Shown piece after piece: positions 1-6,432 of a DNA stretch of 6,432 nucleotides. The notes below the pieces were generated by a model. The model saw only the letters and a list, made by a program, of their open reading frames with translations, searched no databases and was not told where the DNA came from. Source of the stretch: Sodalis-like endosymbiont of Proechinophthirus fluctus (GTDB lineage Bacteria > Pseudomonadota > Gammaproteobacteria > Enterobacterales > Enterobacteriaceae); contig NZ_LECR01000077.1 in NCBI RefSeq assembly GCF_001602625.1, positions 1-6,432 of the forward strand. Reading direction: 5' to 3'. The position numbers were made by a program, and so were the translations under genes. How positions within the stretch are numbered: the first letter of the stretch is position 1; the number at the start of each line of letters is the position of its first letter.

Positions 1-45
1 ATTGGGATGATTGGGATGATTGGAATGATTGGGATGATTGGAATG
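1..45. repeat. 9-bp tandem repeat, 5 copies, within tesA remnant
   Basis: There are five head-to-tail copies of ATTGGGATG or its one-base variant ATTGGAATG, in the order G, G, A, G, A at the variable base. The array starts at the window edge, so it may continue to the left. Read on the minus strand in the tesA frame, each unit gives Ser/Pro-Asn-His, and the array directly follows the tesA block DDGIH. In intact TesA that block is followed by Pro-Asn, so the repeat probably grew from the native His-Pro-Asn codons by slippage. Confidence 0.93.
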
Positions 46-493
46 TATGCCGTCATCTTGTATCCACTCCGGCCGCAGATAAACTTGCCCCATAAAGAAC
101 GGCAGTAAGAGAGCTGCGTATCAGTTCGCCAGCATCGGATATATGGGGCTGAAAGTTTCCGAATAGCGCTCATCGTAATTCGGCAGCAGGTGGTGGATCT
201 GCATGAGTAAGTTTTGCGCCCGCCTGTTGGCTTAAGGTGATAGATTTGACCGAATCTTATTCGATCTGCTACGGAGGAAAACCTCGCAGACCATCATTCC
301 TACTCAGCTCGATGAGTATCCATTATTTCTTATGCTGGCGCAGCATAGCCGGCAGGGTCGGGTATGCTGTAACCGGCGCATAGACTGCTGCCCAGAACTA
401 AGAGCGTATCGGCGCTAGCGCCCGAATGCTTACCAGACTCAACAGAGTAAGGAAATGGAAATGCCATCGGAAAAAATTCTTGAAAATTGTTAT
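1..493 (-). pseudogene. tesA: tesA remnant (acyl-CoA thioesterase I / lysophospholipase L1), 3' end outside window
   Basis: TesA is a periplasmic SGNH-family esterase with thioesterase, protease and lysophospholipase activity. On the minus strand, blocks in the correct order match it. They are FFRWHFHFLTLLSL (signal peptide), ADTLLVLGSSLCAGY (the GDSL block, with Asp changed to Ser), WILIELSRNDGLRGF, LLMQIHHLLPNYDERY, SETFSPIYPMLAN, LLPFFMGQVYLRPEW and IQDDGIH. The blocks lie in different frames. Stops interrupt them at 121-123 and 232-234 and around the NDGLRGF block, and roughly 35-40 codons are missing between the GDSL block and the WILIEL block. The expected start is ATA (491-493) instead of ATG. 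The C-terminus is replaced or extended by the 9-bp repeat and lies beyond the left edge. The gene diverges from ybbA and overlaps its start, as in E. coli. It is clearly non-functional. Confidence 0.9.
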
Positions 494-1024
494 CTTAGTA
501 AGAACGTCGGTCAATGTGAACACCGTATCTCCGTCCTTAACAGAGTTGGTTTTCAAACCTGCGCAGACGATTGTGCTGATTGGCAAGTCTGGATCGGGGA
601 AATCCATCATGCTGGGGGATCTTGGCTGGGCTAGACGACAGTAGCGACAGCACCGTACATTTGCTGAGGCATAACCTGATGGCGCTGAATAACGGCGTTG
701 GAGAACGTGCAATTGCCGGCGCTGCTGCGAGGGGAAGGTGAGCGCCAAAGCCGCGAACAGACGGTGACCCTGTTGACGCAGTTGGGGTTGGGATAATGTT
801 TGTCTTATTTGTCCGCTAGCTCTACGGCGGCGAATAGCAGTAGGTTATGCTGGCGCTCGCGTTCTGCGGTCGGCTGCAGATTGTTTGCCGACGAGATCCG
901 ACCTGCAACTTTGGACCTAGCCACCGGCGATCGTATAGCCGATCAGCTATTCAACCTGAATCAGGATTTCGTTACCGCCTTGATCCTGATAACACACGGC
1001 TGGCTGGTGAAGGAAGTGGCATGA
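461..1024 (+). pseudogene. ybbA: ybbA remnant (ABC transporter ATP-binding protein)
   Basis: YbbA is the cytoplasmic ATPase partner of the membrane protein YbbP, in the LolD/MacB-like ABC family. The start at 461 fits a Shine-Dalgarno AAGGA about 7 bases upstream and gives MPSEKILENCYLSKNVGQ, close to the YbbA N-terminus. A frameshift near 545 then leads to the Walker A block LIGKSGSGKS (582-605 is the core). LAGLDDSSDSTV follows, and the region that should hold the Q-loop is deleted. Next come ENVQLPALLRGEGERQSREQ after another shift, a scrambled LSGGEQQ signature near 810-840, and FADE...LDLATGDRIADQLFNLN followed by ALILITH (Walker B to H-loop region, about 890-1000). About 15 codons are missing before the terminal GWLVKEVA. 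The stop at 1022-1024 overlaps the ybbP start as ATGA. It has multiple lesions and is not functional. Confidence 0.92.
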
Positions 1025-1848
1025 TAGCACATTGGTTCTGTACTAATGGCGAACCCACTCCATGCTGATCGTCTGGCTGGCGCTCACCCTTTTAGTGGCC
1101 TGTGTGCTAGCGTTAGGTAACCTGAGCGATCGGATGGGAAAAGAGATTAACCAACAAAGCTGCGAATTCCTGACGGGAGATCGAGTACTGCGCGCAGCGC
1201 GACCGATGTTATCAAGTCCGATAATCCGGGCGGCCTACGGTCACAATTAGGAGCTGAAGCTGACCTGGCTGCGCGACTTTCTCTATCATAATCTGCTGTT
1301 GGCGGGCCATTAGCCACCGAGCGCGGGCCGAGGTATCAATGGAACAAGGTGTTGCGAAAGGTCTGGCAATCGGCATCGCTTTCCATTCGGAGGGATGGAA
1401 GGACATCCGCAAACCTGGCCTGACTAGCTTTCGTTTAAGATGAGGGTGATGAGGGTGATGAGCAGTTAGTGACGATGCTTACGTGTTAGTTCCCCCATGC
1501 TGAGCTTGCTGGATATCGGCACCATGCTGCGGCATAGTAGGGCAGGTCCTGCAACAGGTAAGCCGGGCAATGGAAATTATGGTCATTTTTGTGCTTTTGT
1601 ACAGCCGGGCTGTTGCTGATAGTGCAAGTTACAAAGTCAGCATGCGTCAGCGTTAGCAGGAATTGGTGGTCTACTAGACATTAGGCGCCAGCCTAATAAT
1701 CCTGTAGTGGACGTTGTGGGATGAATTTTTCTTATTGGGATTCGGACTTGCCGCGTGGGGCAGTGGTGCTGCTTTATCACTACTGGAGATCTTGCTTGAC
1801 GCCCGTCTGGTACATAGAAAGGGACGGTTGGGACAGGATTGGCCGTAA
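1021..1848 (+). pseudogene. ybbP: ybbP remnant (ABC transporter permease), large internal deletion
   Basis: YbbP is a large (about 800 aa) FtsX-like permease of the inner membrane that pairs with YbbA. The start MIAHWF overlaps the ybbA stop. After a frameshift near 1050 the first membrane helix is clear: LIVWLALTLLVACVLALGN, then SDRMGKEINQQSCEFLTGDR. Near 1215-1250 the sequence jumps to a block from the middle or late part of the protein (ELKLTWLRDF, then LLAGH, EVSMEQGVAKGLAIGIA), so several hundred codons have gone. Later blocks are LTSFR, LSLLDIG, VSMRQR-stop-QELVVY-stop-TLGAS, TLWDEFFLLGFGLAAWG and a terminal ARLVHRKGRLGQ ending at TAA 1846-1848. One frameshift looks like an extra C in the CCCCC run just before 1499. 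A 9-bp tandem repeat sits at 1439-1462. It is non-functional. Confidence 0.9.
1439..1462. repeat. 9-bp tandem repeat (about 2.7 copies) inside ybbP remnant
   Basis: GATGAGGGT occurs at 1439-1447 and 1448-1456, followed by GATGAG at 1457-1462. In the old ybbP frame this reads Asp-Glu-Gly repeated. The local homologue has only one short acidic/glycine stretch here (after LTSFRW), so one unit may be a slippage duplication. It has the same period as the array at 1-45 but an unrelated sequence. Confidence 0.7.
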
Positions 1849-1940
1849 GCGTTTACAAAATGGGAATATTAGCGCAATACAAAAATAATCAGCAGAGTGA
1901 CAACCAGGTTGACAGGACTCTGACCCCTGCTGCACAGTAA

Positions 1941-1969
1941 TGGTCTATCGCCACGCTAGACAGTATAAA
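1941..1969 (+). promoter_or_regulatory. weak sigma-70-like promoter candidate upstream of icd
   Basis: TATAAA at 1964-1969 matches the -10 consensus at five of six positions. Seventeen bases upstream is TGGTCT (1941-1946), a poor -35. If used, it would leave an icd leader of almost 200 bases. This rests on inspection only and is one of two candidates. Confidence 0.2.
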
Positions 1970-2060
1970 TAGGTCAAGCCAACAAAGCAGAGGTTATCAG
2001 TCAAATATTTCAGCCACTTCGCAGATCCACCCTGTCCACTTAGCACCAGGAAGTGTCGTC

Positions 2061-2079
2061 CGGAAAATCTGCATTTCCG
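2061..2079. promoter_or_regulatory. hairpin in icd upstream region
   Basis: CGGAAA (2061-2066) and TTTCCG (2074-2079) are perfect inverted repeats around a 7-base loop. No T-tract follows, so it is not a standard terminator. It lies about 95 bases before the icd start and would be in the leader if the upstream promoter is used. Its function is unknown. Confidence 0.35.
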
Positions 2080-2138
2080 CTTATGCTCCCAACAGGTGTC
2101 AACAGTGAACGCAACGGTTCGGCACTCTTCACGATAGT

Positions 2139-2144
2139 TACAAT
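2139..2144 (+). promoter_or_regulatory. possible -10 box of a proximal icd promoter
   Basis: TACAAT matches the sigma-70 -10 consensus at five of six positions and lies 30 bases before the icd ATG. No good -35 hexamer is seen 16-18 bases upstream. A short inverted repeat GAAC...GTTC (2107-2120) covers part of where the -35 would be, so a regulator could replace a strong -35. Confidence 0.25.
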
Positions 2145-2150
2145 TGCTAT

Positions 2151-2158
2151 GAGAGAGG
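2151..2158 (+). promoter_or_regulatory. ribosome binding site for icd, long spacing
   Basis: GAGAGAGG is the only purine-rich Shine-Dalgarno-like run before icd. It ends about 15 bases upstream of the ATG at 2174, longer than the usual 5-9. An in-frame TAA (2168-2170) lies just upstream and no other in-frame start is near, so the ATG remains the best start. Confidence 0.5.
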
Positions 2159-2164
2159 TGTTAA

Positions 2165-4405
<2,241 letters not shown>

Positions 4406-4414
4406 GGTTGACCG

Positions 4415-4426
4415 CGGGGCAGCCCG
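4415..4426 (+). terminator. small GC hairpin after icd, doubtful terminator
   Basis: CGGG (4415-4418) and CCCG (4423-4426) flank a GCAG loop ten bases after the icd stop. There is no U-tract, only GTTCC, so intrinsic termination would be weak. The rest of the spacer to the purK remnant (to about 4620) holds nothing I recognise on either strand. Confidence 0.2.
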
Positions 4427-4624
4427 TTCCAGCCATGCATTGGCGAAAATGCGTGCACATTCGGCAGCACCTTAGCCTGTGCGTTGTCATGATAGGGAGG
4501 TGATTGATTTCACTGCGCCGACCGGCCCGGCTCGGTGTCATTGCAGAGAGCGATTCATTCTTGATTTTGTGGACGATGTAAGCTGCGCCTGTCTCAACTT
4601 CAACCGGTCAGTTTCTGCGTTGCT

Positions 4625-5271
4625 CAGTCGATCCTATTTTGGTATTCCTTTGTTATGCCGCTGGGAAGTAGCGTTGACAACCGCTACAGGCTGGGACTAA
4701 GTAACGCACCATCAGGATGGGTAAGGTTCAGATATCCGACCTTGCGCCCCACGCACCTCTTTTTCGTATCAGTACAAATGCGCTTGCGAGTCCGTCAGAC
4801 AATCTGTATTAATGTTATAATATTCGCCATGGCAGAGAGCGTGCTGACGACCGGTAGCGGCAGCACCAGAATAGCATGTAAATGCAGTTCAAATTAACTA
4901 ATAGAGGCGCCATTTTGCTTTTAATGGCCGCTGTTATGCACCCGCTCGCCAATTCATTGAAAGCAGTCGATCACCGACAATAAAAATCACTCCATCGCCA
5001 TAACGCCGACATATTTTAGCTCATGCAAGATGGCCGCCGGGCATATTTTCCGCCCTGATGCAGGCCGCTATACGGGGAGAGAAAGGCGGCGCTAGTACGC
5101 AGAATACCTTCCTTCTAGCTTCGATTTCGGTGGTGATCACGCTTTGCCCGAAAGAACTGATATGGACTCGGCATTCAGCCCAACCGGGTACCCTGCAATC
5201 CCCATCGGCTTGCCGGCTTGCCACAGCACACGACATAACTGGACGTTGCCCACTACGCAGACCAGCTTCAT
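4625..5271 (-). pseudogene. purK: purK remnant (N5-carboxyaminoimidazole ribonucleotide synthase)
   Basis: PurK is the ATP-grasp enzyme that carboxylates AIR to N5-CAIR in de novo purine synthesis. On the minus strand the ATG at 5271-5269 opens MKLVCVVGNVQLCRVLWQAG, then KPMGIAGYPVGLNAES, the PurK N-terminus. The glycine motif GNGQLGRM has decayed to GNVQLCRV. A frameshift near 5155 continues as FGQSVITTEIE. About 190 codons of the central ATP-grasp region are then missing. The homology resumes near 5060 with RAENM, a shift, then YVGVMAMECF and ERVHNSGH-stop-KQNGASIS-stop-FELHLHAI. Further on are LPLP, GRKVGYLNLTHPDGALL and a final STLLPSGITKEY-like tail. TAA replaces the Trp after NSGH and the Gln before FEL. 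The end coordinate is approximate. It converges with icd and is non-functional. Confidence 0.92.
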
Positions 5272-5279
5272 GTCTGTTC

Positions 5280-5361
5280 CCTCAGCAAATTGCATGGAGC
5301 TTCAATCACTTTGGGAACATATGACAATTGTGATCTTTGCCTTGGCGAGGTTGGATTGCAT
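5280..5361 (-). pseudogene. purE: purE remnant (N5-CAIR mutase), only N-terminus left
   Basis: PurE interconverts N5-CAIR and CAIR, the step after PurK. The minus-strand ATG at 5361-5359 gives MQSNLAKAKITIVICSQSD, a TGA stop where Trp is expected, then SSMQFAE. This matches the PurE start (AIVMGSKSDWATMQFA in E. coli). The conserved Gly of MGSKSD is now Cys. After MQFAE the frame runs within a few bases into the purK Shine-Dalgarno and ATG, so roughly 135 codons, including the AGGAAH active-site region, have been deleted. It is preceded by a good Shine-Dalgarno and a PurR operator, showing this was the first gene of a purEK operon. Confidence 0.88.
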
Positions 5362-5371
5362 ACACGTTGTG

Positions 5372-5376
5372 CTCCT
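5372..5376 (-). promoter_or_regulatory. ribosome binding site of purE remnant
   Basis: AGGAG on the minus strand lies 10 bases before the purE ATG (5361). It supports that ATG, rather than an out-of-frame ATG further upstream, as the original start. Confidence 0.55.
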
Positions 5377-5432
5377 GTGGTCATAATGTCGGCGTTATTA
5401 ACAGACCCTGTGGCCTGGCTAATGTGGCGTAG

Positions 5433-5461
5433 AGCATATCATGGGTCTTGATAGAGGAAAA
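5433..5461 (-). promoter_or_regulatory. purE promoter remnant (extended -10)
   Basis: On the minus strand TATGCT (5438-5433) is preceded by TG-A, giving an extended -10. Seventeen bases upstream is TTTTCC (5461-5456), which would be a weak -35 lying inside the PurR operator. This arrangement would let PurR block RNA polymerase. It is inferred from position and motif only. Confidence 0.4.
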
Positions 5462-5470
5462 CGGTTGCGT
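5455..5470 (-). promoter_or_regulatory. PurR operator upstream of purEK remnant
   Basis: The minus strand reads ACGCAACCGTTTTCCT, which fits the PurR consensus ANGCAANCGNTTNCNT at every defined position. As I recall it, the E. coli purE operator has the same core. It lies about 95 bases before the purE start and overlaps the inferred -35. PurR with hypoxanthine or guanine would repress here. The site has outlived the genes it controlled. Confidence 0.85.
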
Positions 5471-5604
5471 AGAAGCCGCCGTTCGCTGCGTAGGAAAAAA
5501 TGCTCTGTGTAAGCTATACTGTAACAAATGTTCTAGATGAATAGCTTGCTATAACCAGCGCCAGCGTAGCTAAAAGGGATATCAAAACTATACTAAAGGA
5601 AATC

Positions 5605-6057
5605 ACGCTGCTTGCGATAACCTACCCGGGCGCGTCATACCTGGGCCTTCGGTGGTAGCCTGCAAATGGCTGATGAAGTTGGGCGGCACTCGTGGCAGGG
5701 GCATAAAAAACGCTATCTGCTGCTCGCTGCAAGACCTACCCATAGGCTGCAGACCTACCATAGGATACCACTTTCATGCGCATTGGCGACTACAGCGTGA
5801 TCTTCGATGGTCGAGAGTGCCCGCTAGCGGTTATTCGTACTGGTGCTTTGCGGCCTGCTGCGTTTTTTCGACATCACGGCAGAAATAGCGGCCAAAGAAG
5901 GCGAGGGGATTTTAGTCTAGCCTATTGGCGTGAAAACCACCGGGCGTTTTTTGAACGTTCTGGCTACTGGTCGGAAGGGATGGCACTGGTGGTGAAAGAG
6001 TTTATGCCGATGGAAATCCTATGGTTGTGCTTAGACGTGACCTGTCGCCCCGGTTGA
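5605..6057 (+). pseudogene. ASCH-domain protein remnant
   Basis: ASCH domains are small PUA-like folds thought to bind RNA or nucleotides; the role of this member is unknown. Blocks in order are a damaged start region (LLAITYPGASY from about 5608), WAFGGSLQMADEV (5642 on) and AALVAGA-stop-KTLSAAR. Then come GDYSVIFDGRECPLAVIRTGAL, a shift, LLRFFDITAEIAAKEGEG, a shift back, DFSLAYWRENHRAFFERSG and SEGMALVVKEF. The WAFGDSP...ELAALV...GxKT, GDYSVILDG and EGDxSLxYWRxxHRxFF patterns are typical of the family, as is the length of about 150 aa. At least three stops, several frameshifts and a 20-bp tandem duplication (5726-5763) break it. AAAGGA at 5595-5600 may be its old Shine-Dalgarno, with ACG at 5605 in place of ATG. 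It diverges from purEK and converges on lpxH. Confidence 0.82.
5726..5763. repeat. imperfect tandem duplication (20 + 18 bp) in ASCH remnant
   Basis: The unit at 5726-5745 is GCTGCAAGACCTACCCATAG. The unit at 5746-5763 is the same sequence lacking one A and one C. A direct duplication followed by two single-base deletions in homopolymer runs explains it. Each copy brings an in-frame TAG into the ASCH frame. Confidence 0.85.
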
Positions 6058-6076
6058 GCGGGAAACCCTAGCGCGG

Positions 6077-6090
6077 CAGGGAGCTCCCTG
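6077..6090. terminator. 14-bp perfect palindrome between ASCH remnant and lpxH
   Basis: CAGGGAGCTCCCTG is its own reverse complement and can form a 5-bp stem with an AGCT loop. It lies 67 bases past the lpxH stop on that gene's downstream side, in the convergent spacer, a natural place for a terminator. No T-tract follows on either strand. It could instead be a protein site or chance. Confidence 0.3.
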
Positions 6091-6156
6091 GCATCTCCAC
6101 AGGAATGTGGCGTCCATCCGCTCGAAAAGATAACGCCAAGGTGCGCGCGCCAGCGC

Positions 6157-6432
6157 TCAGACGCCGAAGGGGAACTCGTGCAGCGTGACGCCCTTGGCCG
6201 TGACCTCAATGGCCGATCCCTGGCGGTGCCAGGCGCCAAGCACTGCACGACAGTGCTCCCCGGGCAGGATATGAATCGCCGGTCGATGGGTATGGCCATG
6301 GATCATCATCGTCGCGCCGGTTTGCGCTAGCACCGCCATGACCGCCTGTGCGTTAACGTCCATGATGTCTGCTGTTTTCCCAGCATTAGCACGTAGACTG
6401 TTGGAGCGCATCCTGTCGGCGATGCGCAGCCG
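6157..6432 (-). CDS. lpxH: UDP-2,3-diacylglucosamine diphosphatase, C-terminal part (runs off right edge)
   Basis: LpxH is the membrane-associated, Mn2+-dependent phosphohydrolase that converts UDP-2,3-diacylglucosamine to lipid X in lipid A synthesis. The last 91 codons are in the window. The frame stays open to the edge with RLRIADRMRSNS, then ADIMDVNAQAV, MIHGHTHRPAIHILPG, AVLGAWHRQGSAIEVTAKG and the ending HEFPFGV. HGHTHRP (6280-6300) holds two of the calcineurin-type metal-binding histidines. About 150 N-terminal residues lie outside (E. coli LpxH is 240 aa). No lesion is visible, so this part looks intact. In E. coli lpxH is followed on the same strand by purE and purK; here an ASCH remnant on the other strand separates them. 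Confidence 0.95.
   Translation of the reverse strand, partial: RLRIADRMRSNSLRANAGKTADIMDVNAQAVMAVLAQTGATMMIHGHTHRPAIHILPGEHCRAVLGAWHRQGSAIEVTAKGVTLHEFPFGV

Noticed and set aside
411..422. 12-bp palindrome GGCGCTAGCGCC
   Set aside because: It falls inside the tesA coding remnant, where the bases are explained by the Gly-Ala-Ser-Ala-Asp region. It is likely chance in GC-balanced coding sequence.
2109..2124. PurR-like half-site ACGCAACGGTTCGG upstream of icd
   Set aside because: The left half fits, but three defined positions in the core and right half do not. icd is not a known PurR target.
4816..4821. Perfect TATAAT on the plus strand
   Set aside because: It lies inside the purK remnant, has no -35 at a sensible distance and no intact gene downstream on that strand.
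4479..5386. Several plus-strand ORFs of 70-90 codons, one with blocks (HPL, PPGIFSAL, NTFLLASISVVITL) resembling an auxin-efflux-carrier transporter
   Set aside because: The opposite strand of the same bases matches PurK and PurE in many ordered blocks, including YVGVMAMECF and RVHNSGH. The plus-strand resemblance is a chance shadow.
5448..5504. Arginine-rich peptide-like reading (LDRGKRLRRSRRSLRRKKC) on the plus strand
   Set aside because: It is a translation of the purE promoter and PurR operator region. There is no sign of a functional small basic protein.
5511..5547. 7-bp inverted repeat AAGCTAT / ATAGCTT with a 23-base loop
   Set aside because: The stem is short, AT-rich and far apart, with no link to a gene end. 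It is easily expected by chance.

Overview
This window looks like the genome of an insect-associated enterobacterium in an early to middle stage of genome decay. A Sodalis-like symbiont fits best, but that is an inference from protein resemblance and pseudogene density, not a database result. Only two genes look functional: a full-length monomeric NADP-dependent isocitrate dehydrogenase (icd, 2174-4405, +) and the 3' end of lpxH (6157-6432, -), which runs off the right edge. Almost everything else is recognisable wreckage of ordinary enterobacterial genes, with many stops, frameshifts and internal deletions, so ORF calling alone misses it.

Left part (1-1848): remnants of tesA (-), ybbA (+) and ybbP (+) keep the order and orientation found in E. 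coli, including the overlapping divergent tesA/ybbA starts and the 4-base ATGA overlap of ybbA and ybbP. tesA carries a five-copy 9-bp tandem repeat at the window edge, and ybbP carries a second, shorter 9-bp repeat. Both are in phase with the old reading frames.

Middle (1849-4620): about 325 bases without a recognisable gene lead into icd. That leader holds a small hairpin, weak promoter-like boxes and a distant Shine-Dalgarno. icd is uninterrupted, and every catalytic and ligand residue I can place by alignment with the Azotobacter enzyme is present. About 215 further bases separate it from the convergent purK remnant.

Right part (4620-6432): on the minus strand lie remnants of purK and purE, with the purE start, its Shine-Dalgarno and a well-preserved PurR operator still visible. 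Diverging from them on the plus strand is a broken ASCH-domain gene. It converges on the apparently intact lpxH. The order lpxH-purE-purK on one strand matches E. coli, apart from the ASCH gene between lpxH and purE.

Functionally, the window suggests that the TCA-cycle step isocitrate to 2-oxoglutarate and lipid A synthesis are retained. The periplasmic thioesterase/lysophospholipase, the YbbAP ABC transporter, the ASCH protein and the AIR-to-CAIR step of purine synthesis have been lost at these loci. I found no convincing undescribed system; the interest lies in the decay pattern, the surviving regulatory site and the unusual type of isocitrate dehydrogenase.
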